Numbered from the stretch's first letter, positions 11,589 through 22,348 are shown. The stretch is DNA of 58,243 bases from Xanthomonas arboricola pv. guizotiae (GCF_002940205.1 NZ_MDSK01000029.1:1-58243); one strand, 5' to 3'. The notes: generated by a model not told the origin, from the sequence alone. Program-made: numbers and translations.

Positions 11589-11616
11589 CTATCGGCCGAT
11601 CACAGGGATGCCTTGA
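11589..11616 (-). promoter_or_regulatory. Sigma-28 type promoter of MCP4
   Basis: Read on the minus strand: TCAA-N16-GCCGATAG, ending 26 bases before the ATG. The -35 touches the hairpin at 11615-11644, so the end of the MCP5 transcript and the start of the MCP4 transcript are packed together. Confidence 0.65.
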
Positions 11617-11644
11617 GCCGGTCGGCGTCGATGTCGACCGGCTC
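11615..11644 (-). terminator. Hairpin between MCP5 and MCP4, possible terminator
   Basis: Perfect 10-base-pair inverted repeat (GAGCCGGTCG / CGACCGGCTC) with a 10-base loop, 27 bases after the MCP5 stop. There is no T-run on either side, so it is either a weak terminator or a transcript-end stabiliser. Confidence 0.4.
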
Positions 11645-11670
11645 CGTTCAGACTGTCGTGCTCGCTTGGC

Positions 11671-13920
11671 TCAGAACTCCTGCCAGCTGGCGTCGTTGCT
11701 TGGCGCGGTGACCACGGCGCGCGGCCTGGACGCGGCGGTGCGTCCGGTCGCGGCCACCTTGGCCTTCAGCGCGTGGGTCACCACCGGCCGCGGGACGGCC
11801 GGGCGCACCGGCGCCAGGGCATGCGCGTTATCGGTCCTGAACACCGCCACCGCGTCGGTGAGCTGGGTGGCCTGGTCTTCCAGCGCGCGCGCGGCGGCGG
11901 TGGCTTCCTCCACCAGCGCGGCGTTCTGCTGGGTGGTCTCATCCATCTGGGTGACGGTCTGGTTGACCTGCTCGATGCCGGAGGATTGCTCCTGCGAGGC
12001 GGCGGAGATCTCGCCCATGATGTCGGTGACCCGCTGCACGCTGAAGACGATCTCGCCCATGGTCTTGCCGGCGCTGTGCACCAGCACCGATCCGTCGGCC
12101 ACACGCTGCACCGAGTCGTCGATCAGCCCCTTGATCTCCCTGGCCGCAGCGGACGAGCGTTGCGCCAGCGTGCGCACTTCCGAGGCGACCACGGCAAAGC
12201 CGCGGCCCTGCTCGCCGGCACGCGCGGCTTCCACCGCGGCGTTCAAGGCCAGGATGTTGGTCTGGAACGCGATGCCGTCGATGACCGAGATGATGTCGGC
12301 GATCTTCCTGGACGAGGCTTCGATGCCGCTCATGGTCTCGACCACCTTGCCGACGATCTCGCCGCCCTGCGAGGCCACGCCGGCCGCGCCGATGGCGAGC
12401 TGGTTGGCCTGGCGCGCGCTCTCGGCGTTCTGCTTGACGGTGGAGGTGAGTTCTTCCATCGAGGCGGCGGTTTCTTCCAGGTTAGCGGCCTGCTGCTCGG
12501 TGCGCTGGGACAGATCCTGGTTGCCGGCCGCGATTTCGCTGGCGGCGCCCTTGATCGACACCGCCGAGGCCTTGATGCCGCTGACGATCTCGGCCAGCTG
12601 GGTGGCGGTGGCATTGGCATCGTCGCGCATCTGCGCGAACACGCCGCGGAAGTCGCCGCTCATGCGTGCGGTGAGGTCGCCGGCGGCGATGGACTGCAGC
12701 AGGCCGGACAACGACTGCAGGTTGCCGTCGGCGGTGGCCATCAGGGTATTGAGGCTTTCCACCATCAGGCGGAAGTCGTACTGGAAGCGCTCGGCATCGC
12801 CGCGGGCGCTGAAGTCGCCGTTGGCGGCGGACACGGCCAGATGCTTGATCTGGGTATTCATCGCACCGAGATTGAGCTTGACCTGCGCCATGGTCTCGCT
12901 GAGCACGGCCTTTTCGCCGGGCAGCTTTTCCATGTCCTCGGACAGGTCGCCGATCGCATAGCGCCCCATGATCTGCGCCAGCCGCATCTTCGTCGCGATG
13001 TGAGAGCCCACCAAGGTGTTGGTGTCGTGCGCCATGCGGCCGTATTCGCCGGGGAAGGCGGCGGCATCGATGCGGAAGCTGATCTGGCCATCGTCGTGGC
13101 GCCTGGCCATGTCGGTCTGCGCGGCGAGCAGGTTGCGCAACTGCAGCTGCATCTTGCTCATCGCCTTGAGCAGACGGCCGCTTTCGTCGTTGAATCGGGT
13201 GTCGACGTCGTTATCCAGCTTGCCGTCGGCAATCGATTCGGCTGTGCGGGTGGCCCGGCTCAGTGGCTGGGTGAGGCTGCGGGTGATCAGCACGCCCAGC
13301 ACGCCGCTCAGCAGCACCACCAGCAGCGAGCCGCCGACCAGCAGCTTGCGCGAGTCGTCCATGGATTGCAGTGCGACCGCAGAGGCCTCGCCAGCCAGCC
13401 TGTCCTGCAGGGCGATGTTCTCGGCGATCTTGTCCTGCCATTGCTGCATCGCCGGCGCGGCCTGGGTCAGCAGCAAGGGCAGTGCCTGGTCGCTGTGGCC
13501 GGTCATGACCAGGTCGATCACCTTGTCGTTCAGGACCTTGGCGACCGCACGGCGGCGATCGATTTCCGCCCGGATGGCCTTGCCTTCTTCGGAGGGCGGA
13601 ATTGCATACAGGATTTCGCGTGCCTTGAGGTAATCGGCGCGCGCGGTCTTGATGATCTCGATGAACCTGAGATTATCTTCATTGGACGTCGGCAGGACCA
13701 CGTTGCGGATCTGCATCGCAATGATGTAGTTGGCATTCATCATGTCGTTGGAGAGGCGGATCTTCTCCATGTTCTGATGCACCAGGTGATCCACCAGCGC
13801 CCTTGCAGAGGCCAGGCCGCGATAACCGATAAACGCAATGATGCCGGATAATACGATCAGGACAGCAAAAGCCGCCGCTAGTCGGGGGCCGACGTTGTAG
13901 CGTTGGAGAAGTGCAGTCAT
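11671..13920 (-). CDS. MCP5: chemoreceptor with 4-helix-bundle sensor, poly-HAMP linker and CheR tether
   Basis: Chemoreceptor of 749 residues starting [14 protein letters not shown] at the first Met in frame. Membrane helices at about 12-34 and 188-210 bracket a helical periplasmic sensor that shares the [14 protein letters not shown] region with MCP3. HAMP (ESGRLLKAM), several HAMP-like repeats, and the MCP signalling domain with EVRTLAQRS follow. The tail is basic and Ala-rich and ends ASWQEF, a CheR/CheB tether. The HAMP-repeat section is nearly identical to MCP3. It has its own upstream region of about 390 bases with an A+T-rich segment and a nine-G run. Confidence 0.93.
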   Translation of the reverse strand: MTALLQRYNVGPRLAAAFAVLIVLSGIIAFIGYRGLASARALVDHLVHQNMEKIRLSNDMMNANYIIAMQIRNVVLPTSNEDNLRFIEIIKTARADYLKAREILYAIPPSEEGKAIRAEIDRRRAVAKVLNDKVIDLVMTGHSDQALPLLLTQAAPAMQQWQDKIAENIALQDRLAGEASAVALQSMDDSRKLLVGGSLLVVLLSGVLGVLITRSLTQPLSRATRTAESIADGKLDNDVDTRFNDESGRLLKAMSKMQLQLRNLLAAQTDMARRHDDGQISFRIDAAAFPGEYGRMAHDTNTLVGSHIATKMRLAQIMGRYAIGDLSEDMEKLPGEKAVLSETMAQVKLNLGAMNTQIKHLAVSAANGDFSARGDAERFQYDFRLMVESLNTLMATADGNLQSLSGLLQSIAAGDLTARMSGDFRGVFAQMRDDANATATQLAEIVSGIKASAVSIKGAASEIAAGNQDLSQRTEQQAANLEETAASMEELTSTVKQNAESARQANQLAIGAAGVASQGGEIVGKVVETMSGIEASSRKIADIISVIDGIAFQTNILALNAAVEAARAGEQGRGFAVVASEVRTLAQRSSAAAREIKGLIDDSVQRVADGSVLVHSAGKTMGEIVFSVQRVTDIMGEISAASQEQSSGIEQVNQTVTQMDETTQQNAALVEEATAAARALEDQATQLTDAVAVFRTDNAHALAPVRPAVPRPVVTHALKAKVAATGRTAASRPRAVVTAPSNDASWQEF

Positions 13921-14004
13921 GACAGATCCTGGAAGGCGTTAGGCGATGGATGGGAGCGAACAGGTCACGCCAACCGGTGGTTGCGTGACATGTCGCTATG
14001 CGCA

Positions 14005-14030
14005 GTAACGGCCCATCCAAGCATCGCTGA
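14005..14030 (-). promoter_or_regulatory. Sigma-28-like promoter of MCP5 (variant -35)
   Basis: Read on the minus strand: TCAG-N14-GCCGTTAC, the same variant layout as at MCP3. The -10 ends 84 bases before the ATG. Confidence 0.5.
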
Positions 14031-14236
14031 ATACCTCGATATAAAAAAATATATAACGTGGTCAGGCTTGTGAAAAATACAAGTTGCCAGGGGGGGGGTT
14101 AATCGAGTCATGTAATCGTTATTGGCGGAGATAATGCCGAACTCGACAATCAGCATATTGCTACATAAGTAAAAAGTTATTTTAAATCTGTTTTATTGCT
14201 GGTCGGGTCGGTGCGCCTTTCAAAAGCGGTGCGGCA

Positions 14237-14266
14237 ATAAAAAAGCCGCGCTCCCGGGAGCGCGGC
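14237..14266 (-). terminator. Rho-independent terminator after MCP6
   Basis: On the minus strand an 11-base-pair perfect stem (GCCGCGCTCCC / GGGAGCGCGGC) runs directly into TTTTTTATT. It is 43 bases past the MCP6 stop codon. Confidence 0.9.
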
Positions 14267-14308
14267 CTGCGTTTTACAGCCGCCAGTGCGCGGCCGCCGC
14301 GGCGTTTC

Positions 14309-16564
14309 CTAGAACTCGGCCCAATCCGACTCGTTGGACGGTGCCAACGCCACTGCGGCGCGTGCAGCGGGCCTGGCGACCGGCGGCCTGGTCGCCGCTG
14401 CGCCAACGGCGGCGGCAGGCCGCCTGGGCGCGATCGGGCGCGCCACCGGCGTGGTCACCGCCTCCAGCTCGGCCGACAGGCGGAACAGGGCAACCGCTTC
14501 GGTGAGCTGCTGCGCCTGTTCTTCCATCGAACGCGCGGCGGCGGTGGCTTCTTCCACCAGTGCGGCGTTCTGCTGGGTGGCTTCGTCCATGTGGGTGACG
14601 GTCTGGTTGACCTGCTCGATGCCGGCCGACTGCTCCTGCGAGGCGGCGGAGATCTCGCTCATGATGTCGGTCACGCGCTGCACCGAGGAGACGATCTCGC
14701 TCATGGTGCTGCCGGCCTGGTTCACCAGCGCCGAGCCTTCGGCCACCTTGCTGACCGAGTCGTCGATCAGGCTCTTGATTTCCTTCGCGGCGCCGGCCGA
14801 GCGCTGCGCCAGCGTGCGCACTTCGCTGGCGACCACGGCAAAGCCGCGGCCCTGTTCGCCGGCACGCGCGGCTTCCACCGCCGCGTTCAAGGCCAGGATG
14901 TTGGTCTGGAACGCGATGCCGTCGATCACGGAGATGATCTCGGCGATCTTCCTGGACGAGGTCTGGATGCCGGACATGGTGGTGACCACCTGGCCGACCA
15001 CGCTGCCACCGTGCGAGGCGACATCGGCCGCGCCGATCGCCAGCTGATTGGCCTGACGTGCGTGCTCGGCATTCTGCTTGACGGTGGAGGTGAGCTCTTC
15101 CATCGAGGCGGCGGTTTCTTCCAGGTTGGCGGCCTGCTGTTCGGTACGCTGCGACAGGTCCTGGTTGCCGGCGGCGATTTCGCCCGCGGCGGTGTTGATG
15201 GCCAGGGTGGAGTGCTTGATGCGCCCGACGATGTCGGTCAGGCGTTGGGTGGTGGCATTGGCATCGTCGCGCAGGCGCGCGAATACGCCGTGGAATTGCC
15301 CGTCCATGCGTGCGGTCAGGTCGCCGTCGGCCACTGCGCCCAGCAGCTGCGACAGCTTGCCCAGGTTGCGGTCGCTGACCTCCATCATCGAGTTCAGGTC
15401 CGCCACCATCACCGCGAAGTCGTACTTGAAGCGCGCCGCGTCGCCGCGTGCGCTGAAGTCGCCGGCCGCCGCGGCCTGCGCCAGCTGCTTGATCTCGGTG
15501 TTGATCGACAACAGGCTGGCCTTGGCCGCATCCATCGCCTCATGCAGGATGGCGCGGCTGGCCGGCAGACGGCGTGCGTCCTGGGTCAGGTCGCCCTGTG
15601 CGTACTGGTTGAGGATACGCACCGAGTCGGTGATGGCATCCAGATGCTCGAAGATCATCGTGTTGATGCCGCTGGCCAGGGTGCCGTACACGCCGGGAAA
15701 ATCCTCCGGCATGCGGTGGGTGATGTCTTCGGCCGCGTGCAGGTGCGACATGCGCGCGGTTTCGTCGCTGAAGCGGCGCAGCATCTGCGTCATGCCGCCG
15801 GTGGCGTCGAGCATCTGGCCGATTTCGTCGTTGCTGGTCTTGCTGACCTGCACGCTCAGGTCGCCGCGCGAGACCGCCTTGATGGCGCCCAGCGCCTTGG
15901 ACAGCGGATTGGTGATGCTGCGTGCGATCAGCCAGCCGAAGGTCACCGACAGCGCGGCCATCAGCAGCGTGCCGAGCAGCAGCACCGCGCTGGTCAGCTT
16001 GAACGAGGCGGCGCTGGCCGCGACCATATCGCCCAGGGCCCTGGACTGCTGTGCATAGAGCTTGTCGACCGAGGCGAACAGTTCCTTGCGGATCTCGCCG
16101 GACTGCCTGCGCGAAAATTCCATCGCCGCAGCGCGGTCCGGTTGTGCATAGAGCTTGCGCAGCTGCTGGTTGGCGGCGAAGTAGCGCGTGCTGGCATCGG
16201 TCAGCCTGGCGTATTCGGCCTGCAGCGGCGAGCCGGCGCCGATCTTGGCGTCCAGCAGCTTTTGCGTCTCGACGTACTTGGCCTGGATTTCGTCCATGCG
16301 CTTGAAGAACATCGCATAGCGTTCCGGGTCGTCCAGATTGACGAACTGGCCCACTTCATAGACGCGGAATTCGCCGGCAAAACCACGCAGTTCGGACAGA
16401 CGGCTCAGCACCGGCACCACGTCCTGGTTGATCAGGGTGGTCTGCTGCTGCATCTGCTGCATGCGCGCAAAACCGAGCCCGCCCAGCAGGGCGGTCAGCA
16501 CGGCACTCAGACAAAAGGCAAACATCAGTTTGCGGCGGATCGGCCAATCGTTGAACTTGTTCAT
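14309..16564 (-). CDS. MCP6: chemoreceptor with 4-helix-bundle sensor and CheR tether
   Basis: Chemoreceptor of about 751 residues. Two adjacent ATGs (16567 and 16564) compete. GGAG at 16571-16574 is three bases from the first and six from the second, so I choose the second ([13 protein letters not shown]). A membrane helix at about 14-33, a helical periplasmic domain with [14 protein letters not shown], a second helix at about 190-212, HAMP, HAMP-like units and the signalling domain follow. It ends SDWAEF, a slightly altered docking pentapeptide. Its linker ([20 protein letters not shown]) differs from MCP2-5 and is shared with MCP7, so MCP6 and MCP7 form a subfamily. Confidence 0.92.
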   Translation of the reverse strand: MNKFNDWPIRRKLMFAFCLSAVLTALLGGLGFARMQQMQQQTTLINQDVVPVLSRLSELRGFAGEFRVYEVGQFVNLDDPERYAMFFKRMDEIQAKYVETQKLLDAKIGAGSPLQAEYARLTDASTRYFAANQQLRKLYAQPDRAAAMEFSRRQSGEIRKELFASVDKLYAQQSRALGDMVAASAASFKLTSAVLLLGTLLMAALSVTFGWLIARSITNPLSKALGAIKAVSRGDLSVQVSKTSNDEIGQMLDATGGMTQMLRRFSDETARMSHLHAAEDITHRMPEDFPGVYGTLASGINTMIFEHLDAITDSVRILNQYAQGDLTQDARRLPASRAILHEAMDAAKASLLSINTEIKQLAQAAAAGDFSARGDAARFKYDFAVMVADLNSMMEVSDRNLGKLSQLLGAVADGDLTARMDGQFHGVFARLRDDANATTQRLTDIVGRIKHSTLAINTAAGEIAAGNQDLSQRTEQQAANLEETAASMEELTSTVKQNAEHARQANQLAIGAADVASHGGSVVGQVVTTMSGIQTSSRKIAEIISVIDGIAFQTNILALNAAVEAARAGEQGRGFAVVASEVRTLAQRSAGAAKEIKSLIDDSVSKVAEGSALVNQAGSTMSEIVSSVQRVTDIMSEISAASQEQSAGIEQVNQTVTHMDEATQQNAALVEEATAAARSMEEQAQQLTEAVALFRLSAELEAVTTPVARPIAPRRPAAAVGAAATRPPVARPAARAAVALAPSNESDWAEF

Positions 16565-16605
16565 CATTAACTCCGGGGCATTGCGCAGGAACGCTCTCCA
16601 GCACG

Positions 16606-16632
16606 CTAGCGGCTGCCGGGCATGATTCTTTA
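16606..16632 (-). promoter_or_regulatory. Sigma-28 type promoter of MCP6
   Basis: Read on the minus strand: TAAA-N15-GCCGCTAG, the only copy in the window with the enterobacterial-style TAAA -35. It ends about 40 bases before the start codons. Confidence 0.7.
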
Positions 16633-16779
16633 TCTTTGAAGGATGAACGTTGCGGCGGCCGGCTCGCGGACGCTGCGATCAGGCCGCCGGCAACGCAGCC
16701 GCGGCGGGCAGGGCGGGCACGCCGGTGGCGCGGCGAGCGCGCAGGCGCGGACCAGGCTTGGGCCGCGTGCACGCGTGGC

Positions 16780-19011
16780 TCAGAAGTCCTGCCACTGCCC
16801 GTCGTTGCTGGTGGCGACCACCGGCGTGGTGGCCGGCTTGCGTGCAGCCGCTGCGCTGGAGTTGCGCTTGGTCCCAGTCACTGCCGCTGTGGCCGTCGGC
16901 GCATCGCCAAGGGTGAAGCGCGACACCGCCTGGGCCAGCTGGCCGGCCTGTTCTTCCATCGCGCGTGCAGCGGCAGTGGCTTCTTCCACCAATGCGGCAT
17001 TTTGCTGGGTGGCCTCGTCCATCTGGGTCACGGTCAGGTTGACCTGTTCGATGCCGGCCGACTGTTCCTGCGAGGCGGCGGAGATCTCGCTCATGATGTC
17101 GGTCACGCGTTGCACCGAGGACACGATATCGGCCATGGTCCTGCCGGCCTGGTCCACCAGCGCCGAGCCCTGCGCCACCTTGCCGACCGAGTCATCGATC
17201 AGGTGCTTGATCTCCCTGGCCGCGCCGGCCGAACGCTGTGCCAGCGTGCGCACTTCCGAGGCGACCACCGCAAAGCCGCGCCCCTGTTCGCCGGCACGCG
17301 CCGCTTCCACCGCGGCGTTCAGGGCCAGGATATTGGTCTGGAAGGCGATGCCGTCGATGACCGAGATGATCTCGGCGATCTTCCTGGACGAGGTCTGGAT
17401 GCCGGACATGGTGTCCACCACATGGCTGACCACCTGGCCGCCCTGCGAGGCCACCGAGGCGGCGCCGATCGCCAGCTGGTTGGCCTGGCGCGCGTGCTCG
17501 GCGTTCTGCTTGACGGTGGAGGTGAGCTCCTCCATCGAGGCGGCGGTTTCTTCCAGGTTGGCCGCCTGCTGCTCGGTACGCTGCGACAGGTCGTTGTTGC
17601 CGGCGGCGATCTCGCTGGCCGACCCGGTGATGGAGCTGGCCGCTTGCTGGATGCGCCCGACGATGCCGGCCAGCTGCGTGGCCGTGGTGTTGGCGTCATC
17701 GCGCATGCGTGCGAATACGCCGTGGAACTGACCGTCCATGCGCGCGGTGAGGTCGCCCTCGGCCAGTGCGGCCAGCAGGTCGGACAGCTTGCCCAGGTTG
17801 CGGTCGCTGACTTCCATCATCGCGTTGAGGTCGTTGATCATGCGCGCCGAGTCGTGCTTGAAGCGCGTGGCATCGCCGCGCTGGCTGAAGTCGCCATTGG
17901 CTGCGGCCTGGGCCAGGCGCTTGATCTCGGTGTTGATCGCCAGCAGGCTGGCCTTGGCCGCATCCATCGCTTCGTGCAGCACCGCACGCGTGCCGGGCAG
18001 GCGCGCGGCGTCGCGCGACAGATCGCCTTGCGCATACTCGTTGAGGATGCCGATCGCATCGACGATGGCGTCCAGGTGTTCGAAGATCATCGTATTGATG
18101 CCGCCGGCGAGCTCGCCATAGACGCCGGGGAAATCGGTGGGCATGCGGTAGCTGATATCTTCGCCGGCGTGCATGTGCAACATCACCTTGGTCTGCGCGG
18201 AGAAGCGCTCCAGCGTGTGCACCATGTCGTCGGTGGCCTTGAGCATCTGGCCGATTTCATCGCTGCCGTGCTGTGCGGTGCGCACGCTCAGGTCGCCACG
18301 CGCCACGCCCTTGATGGCGGCGAGCGCACGCGACACCGGCTCCAGGATCGAATTGCCGATCAGCCAGCCCACCAGCAGGTTGAGCAGCACCAGCACGCCA
18401 CCGGCCAGGGTGACGATGCCGGTGAAGGCCAGCGCCTGCGACTGGGTGTCGTCCAGATACACGCCGGTGCCGATCACCCAGCCCCACGGCTTGTACAGCG
18501 AAGCGTACGAGGTCTTCTGCACCGGCTCTTTTTCGCCGGGCTTGGCCCAGGCGTAATCGACGTAGCCGCCGCCGGCCTGCGCCGCAGCGACGAAGGCCGG
18601 GAAAATCCGCTTGCCGTCCGGGCTCAGCACATCGTTGAGCGGCTTGCCGTTGAGATCCGGGCGGGTGGGGTGCATCAACATCACCGGCGCCTGGTCGGTG
18701 ACGTAGATGTAATCCACGCCACCACGTGCGCGCATGGTGGACAAGGTATGCAGCGCGGCCTTCTTGGCGCTGTCCACATCCATCTCGCCCTTCTCGGCGC
18801 GTTCGGCGAAGCCATTGACCACCGCAATCGCCATTTCGATCTGGCTCCTGAGCCCATCGCGGCGCGTATCGGTGAGATCCACGTATTGCATGCGTGCGGC
18901 GATCACCGCCAGCGCGATGATGCCCAGCGCCACCAGCGCGGTCTGCGCCAGGAACTTGCGCTTCAGCGGAACGTTGGCCAGCGTGTTTGCAATCGTGGTC
19001 TTGAAGGTCAT
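16780..19011 (-). CDS. MCP7: chemoreceptor with single periplasmic Cache (sCache_2-like) sensor and CheR tether
   Basis: Chemoreceptor of 743 residues. I start at the ATG giving [20 protein letters not shown]; the frame runs 66 codons further upstream but there overlaps the promoter at 19052-19078. Membrane helix about 22-42; periplasmic domain with DYIYVTD, a Gly-rich GGGYVDYAW and a [12 protein letters not shown] motif, which are hallmarks of single-Cache sensors for small molecules such as organic acids or amino acids; second helix about 190-212; HAMP, HAMP-like units, and signalling domain with EVRTLAQRS. It ends GQWQDF, a variant CheR/CheB tether. About 175 bases of its 3' signalling region are nearly identical to MCP8. 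Confidence 0.93.
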   Translation of the reverse strand: MTFKTTIANTLANVPLKRKFLAQTALVALGIIALAVIAARMQYVDLTDTRRDGLRSQIEMAIAVVNGFAERAEKGEMDVDSAKKAALHTLSTMRARGGVDYIYVTDQAPVMLMHPTRPDLNGKPLNDVLSPDGKRIFPAFVAAAQAGGGYVDYAWAKPGEKEPVQKTSYASLYKPWGWVIGTGVYLDDTQSQALAFTGIVTLAGGVLVLLNLLVGWLIGNSILEPVSRALAAIKGVARGDLSVRTAQHGSDEIGQMLKATDDMVHTLERFSAQTKVMLHMHAGEDISYRMPTDFPGVYGELAGGINTMIFEHLDAIVDAIGILNEYAQGDLSRDAARLPGTRAVLHEAMDAAKASLLAINTEIKRLAQAAANGDFSQRGDATRFKHDSARMINDLNAMMEVSDRNLGKLSDLLAALAEGDLTARMDGQFHGVFARMRDDANTTATQLAGIVGRIQQAASSITGSASEIAAGNNDLSQRTEQQAANLEETAASMEELTSTVKQNAEHARQANQLAIGAASVASQGGQVVSHVVDTMSGIQTSSRKIAEIISVIDGIAFQTNILALNAAVEAARAGEQGRGFAVVASEVRTLAQRSAGAAREIKHLIDDSVGKVAQGSALVDQAGRTMADIVSSVQRVTDIMSEISAASQEQSAGIEQVNLTVTQMDEATQQNAALVEEATAAARAMEEQAGQLAQAVSRFTLGDAPTATAAVTGTKRNSSAAAARKPATTPVVATSNDGQWQDF

Positions 19012-19051
19012 GGCAGGTATCCAGCAATGGAATGTGACCGGGATAAGTCGA

Positions 19052-19078
19052 ATAGCGACCTGATCCCCAAAATGTTGA
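19052..19078 (-). promoter_or_regulatory. Sigma-28 type promoter of MCP7
   Basis: Read on the minus strand: TCAA-N15-GTCGCTAT, ending 40 bases before the chosen ATG. Confidence 0.6.
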
Positions 19079-19344
19079 GCACTGCGCGACAGCCGGTGTG
19101 ACAGCGGTTTTTCAGCGGTTTCTTGGCGGCGGTGGCAGCCACACGCCGGGCGCCTCACCCGGTTGCCGGAGCTGTACGGCGGCAGCGCGCACCCGCGCGG
19201 GCAAGGCACGCGGCAGCGGGATCAGCCGGGCAAGCCAGGATGCACGCGCACCCGCACGGCAGGCCGCGCGGCTCGCGCAGCGTGGGGCTGGCTGCAGATG
19301 CTGCGACGCCGCTGCGACCGTCGCGGTCGCACTGCGGGCAGTGC

Positions 19345-19878
19345 TCAGTGGCGCTGCGTGTTGCGCACGCCGGCCACCGACTGCTGCAGGGTCTGCAGTT
19401 CGGTCCACAGCAGGTGCCGCGTGTCGCCCGCATGGCCCAGCGACAGGGCTTGCGCGTATTGCAGGTCGCCATCGCGCAGGGCGCGATTTGCCTGCCGGTG
19501 CTGTGCCAGATACTGGCCCAACTGCTGCTGCACCAGCGCGAACTGGCGCGCCTGCTCGCCCTGCGGCGCGCTGGCCTGGAAATAGTCCGCATGCCGTGCG
19601 ATGCGTTGACGCAGCCGGCCCAGGCGCTCGTCGTAGGCCTCGAGACGGACGGGATCGTGCGCTGCGGCAAGCTGCGCCCGCTGGTCGTCGCGCAGCTGCA
19701 CCAGGTCGATGGCGAGCGACTGCAGCGCGCTCATCGGTAGGTTGTCCAGCAGGACCGACACCGGCGCGGCCGGCGCTGCGAAGGACGGCGGCAGCCAGGC
19801 GCTGGCAGCCAGCAGCGCGACGGCGAACACCGAGCCCAGCATGTGGTGGGCAGAGCGTGGTGAGTTGACGGTAGGCAT
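19345..19878 (-). CDS. Orphan secreted helical protein inside the receptor cluster
   Basis: A 177-residue protein with a clear signal peptide (hydrophobic 14-33, AxA-like site SFAAPA near 35) and a mature part that is almost entirely helical, rich in Gln, Leu, Ala and Arg. It has no second membrane helix, HAMP or signalling domain. The mature region looks like the periplasmic four-helix sensor of an MCP (heptad-like stretches, and a 'RALRDGDLQYAQAL' segment typical of the final sensor helix). The start at 19878 is set by AAGGAAG eight bases upstream; the open frame continues about 87 codons beyond it without support. It has its own near-perfect sigma-28 promoter, so it is expressed with the receptors. 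It may be a soluble partner for a chemoreceptor or a relic of a truncated MCP. I recognise no family. Confidence 0.75.
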   Translation of the reverse strand: MPTVNSPRSAHHMLGSVFAVALLAASAWLPPSFAAPAAPVSVLLDNLPMSALQSLAIDLVQLRDDQRAQLAAAHDPVRLEAYDERLGRLRQRIARHADYFQASAPQGEQARQFALVQQQLGQYLAQHRQANRALRDGDLQYAQALSLGHAGDTRHLLWTELQTLQQSVAGVRNTQRH

Positions 19879-19927
19879 GCGGACTTCCTTGGACGTAGCG
19901 CGGGCCGGGCAGCCCTCGTTGCTTTCT

Positions 19928-19954
19928 GTATCGGCCGCCGACGCTTGCGCTTGA
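19928..19954 (-). promoter_or_regulatory. Sigma-28 type promoter of the orphan secreted protein
   Basis: Read on the minus strand: TCAA-N15-GCCGATAC, one of the two best matches in the window. It ends 49 bases before the start codon. Confidence 0.75.
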
Positions 19955-20032
19955 TCACCTGGCGACCAACGGCGGCATTGCCTGGCAATCGCCGTGATAG
20001 TGCGGTGCATCCGGCAATCGCTGCCAGATGGC

Positions 20033-20060
20033 AAAACGCCCCGACGGGATCGGGGCGTTT
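20033..20060 (-). terminator. Rho-independent terminator after MCP8
   Basis: An 8-base-pair stem (CGCCCCGA / TCGGGGCG, 5-base loop) followed on the minus strand by TTTTGCC. The plus strand also has TTT after the stem. It lies 106 bases past the MCP8 stop and before the orphan gene's promoter. Confidence 0.85.
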
Positions 20061-20166
20061 CGGGTGTCGATGCCGGCGCTTCAAACCGGACAGGGCAGTT
20101 GCTTTTCCCGGCGGGAGAAGCTGGCGTGCAGCGCCGCACGAAGGGACGAAGGCAGTTTCCTGCGGC

Positions 20167-22314
20167 TTAAACCACGGTCAGATGCCGCGGGGCGGGTGTG
20201 CGGCTTGCCGACGGCAGCGCCGCGGTCGGCTGGATCTTGAAGATCGCCACCGCATCGGACAGCTGCCCGGCCTGTGCTTCCATCGCGCGTGCGGCGGCGG
20301 TGGCTTCTTCCACCAATGCGGCATTTTGCTGGGTGGACTCGTCCATCTGGGTCACGGTCAGGTTGACCTGTTCGATGCCGGCCGACTGTTCCTGCGAGGC
20401 GGCGGAGATCTCGCTCATGATGTCGGTCACGCGTTGCACCGAGGACACGATGTCGGCCATGGTCCTGCCGGCCTGGTCCACCAGCGCCGAGCCCTGCGCC
20501 ACCTTGCCGACCGAATCGTCGATCAGCTGCTTGATTTCCTTGGCCGCACCGGCCGAGCGCTGCGCCAGCGTGCGTACTTCCGAGGCGACCACGGCGAACC
20601 CGCGCCCCTGTTCGCCGGCACGCGCCGCCTCCACCGCGGCATTCAAGGCCAGGATATTGGTCTGGAAGGCGATACCGTCGATGACGCTGATGATGTCGGC
20701 GATCTTCTTGGAAGAGACCTCGATCCCGGACATGGTGGTGACCACCTGTGCGACCACGCTGCCGCCTTGCGAGGCCACTGCGGCGGCGCCGATCGCCAGC
20801 TGGTTGGCCTGGCGCGCATGCTCGGCGTTCTGCCGCACGGTGGAGGTGAGCTCCTCCATCGAGGCGGCGGTTTCTTCCAGGTTGGCCGCTTGCTGCTCGG
20901 TGCGCTGCGACAGGTCCTGGTTGCCGGCGGCGATGTCGCTGGCGGCCGCATTGATCGAGCCGGCGGCCTGCTGGATGCGCCCGACGATGCCGGACAACTG
21001 CTCGGTGGTGGCGTTGGCATCGTCGCGCATCTGCGCGAAGACGCCGTTGAACTGACCATGCATACGCTCGGTCAGGTCGCCGGCGGCAATTGCCTGCAGT
21101 ACCTTGGACAGCGCGCCCAGATTGCCGTCGGCGGTGGCCATCAGCTGGTTGAGGCTTTCCACCATGGCCAGGAAGTCGTACTGGAAGCGCTGCGTATCGC
21201 CCCGCACGCTGAAATCGCCATTGGCCGCGGCCTGCGCCAGCAATTTGATCTCGCTGTTCATCGCAGACAGGTTGCGCTTGACCGCGTCCATGGTGTCGCT
21301 GAACACGGCTTTTTCGCCGGGCAGGCGGTCCATGTCCTGGCTCAGGTCGCCGATGGCATAGCGCGACATGATCTGCGCCAGCTTCATCTTCACTGCGATA
21401 TGCGAATCGAGCAGGGCATTGGTGTCGCGCACCATGCTGCCGTATTCGCCGGGAAACACCGCTTCGTCCATGCGGAAGCTGATCTGCCCGTCGTCGTGGC
21501 GGCGCGCCATGTCCTGCTGTGCGGCGGCAACCGCCTTGAGCTGGTCCTGCATGCCACGCATGCTGGTCAACAGCTGGCCGGGTTCGTCGCCGGGTTGCGG
21601 GCCGATCGGGTTGTCCAGCTTGCCGTGCGCGATGGCGTCGGCGACCTGGGTGGCCTGGGTCAACGGACGCACCAGGCTGCGCGAGATCAGCCAGGCCAGG
21701 GCGGCGGCCAGGCCGGCCGACAGCAGACCGAAGGCGATCAACGCACGGTTGGCCAGCGCCACGCTGCCGAGGATGGCGGCGGCACCGGCGGCGTTCTGCG
21801 CGTTCTGCAGCTCCACCGCGGCGGCAATCGCCTTGGAGCGGCGCTCCAGCAACGGCTGCGCTTCACCGCGCAACAGCTGCTTGGCGCCATCCAGATCGCC
21901 GTCGCGGATCATGCCGAGCAGACGGTTGTTGGTGGCGCGGGCGGCGGTGAGGCTTTCTTCGATGGTCTGGCGTGCACGCATGCCCTCGGCGGTGGCCGGC
22001 AGGCGTTTCAGTGCAGCCCACAACTCGGCGTAGTGCGCGCGATTGACCTTGAGTTGGGCATCGATGGCGGGCTGCTGCTGCGGCGAGGCCAGCATGAAAT
22101 CGCGGATGTAACGCTCGCCCAGCATATTGCTCTCGCGCATCTGGTTGAGCAGCTGCGCCTTGCGGTTGTTGATCTCGATGATGATCGAGACCTGGTTCTT
22201 GACGGTCTTGAATTCGTACAGCGCCAGGCTGGTCGAACCGGCCAGCAGGACGATCAGCAACGCGAATGCCAACGCCAGGCGTCGCCCGACGTTGAGGGAG
22301 TGCAGAAATTTCAT
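20167..22314 (-). CDS. MCP8: chemoreceptor with 4-helix-bundle sensor, no CheR tether
   Basis: Chemoreceptor of 715 residues. I start at [13 protein letters not shown], which matches the receptor N-terminal motif; 66 further upstream codons in frame resemble nothing and cross the putative promoter. Membrane helices about 12-33 and 188-210, helical periplasmic sensor, HAMP ([10 protein letters not shown]), HAMP-like repeats and signalling domain with EVRTLAQRS. It ends RHLTVV, lacking the pentapeptide. It is a mosaic: the HAMP-repeat section matches MCP4 and the last part of the signalling domain ([10 protein letters not shown]) matches MCP7, both at nearly DNA identity. It is the receptor closest to the kinase genes. 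Confidence 0.92.
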   Translation of the reverse strand: MKFLHSLNVGRRLALAFALLIVLLAGSTSLALYEFKTVKNQVSIIIEINNRKAQLLNQMRESNMLGERYIRDFMLASPQQQPAIDAQLKVNRAHYAELWAALKRLPATAEGMRARQTIEESLTAARATNNRLLGMIRDGDLDGAKQLLRGEAQPLLERRSKAIAAAVELQNAQNAAGAAAILGSVALANRALIAFGLLSAGLAAALAWLISRSLVRPLTQATQVADAIAHGKLDNPIGPQPGDEPGQLLTSMRGMQDQLKAVAAAQQDMARRHDDGQISFRMDEAVFPGEYGSMVRDTNALLDSHIAVKMKLAQIMSRYAIGDLSQDMDRLPGEKAVFSDTMDAVKRNLSAMNSEIKLLAQAAANGDFSVRGDTQRFQYDFLAMVESLNQLMATADGNLGALSKVLQAIAAGDLTERMHGQFNGVFAQMRDDANATTEQLSGIVGRIQQAAGSINAAASDIAAGNQDLSQRTEQQAANLEETAASMEELTSTVRQNAEHARQANQLAIGAAAVASQGGSVVAQVVTTMSGIEVSSKKIADIISVIDGIAFQTNILALNAAVEAARAGEQGRGFAVVASEVRTLAQRSAGAAKEIKQLIDDSVGKVAQGSALVDQAGRTMADIVSSVQRVTDIMSEISAASQEQSAGIEQVNLTVTQMDESTQQNAALVEEATAAARAMEAQAGQLSDAVAIFKIQPTAALPSASRTPAPRHLTVV

Positions 22315-22348
22315 GGTGTTCTCGGGAGGGAGGAGAAGAGGTATAGCG

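Larger units (their letters stand above)
13921..14308. other. Intergenic region between MCP6 and MCP5, A+T-rich with a nine-G run
   Basis: No gene is supported. About 14040-14210 is markedly richer in A+T than anything else in the receptor block (for example the stretch ataaaaaaatatataa). It contains nine consecutive G at 14090-14098. The MCP5 promoter (14005-14030) and the MCP6 terminator (14237-14266) lie at its two ends. Confidence 0.5.
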
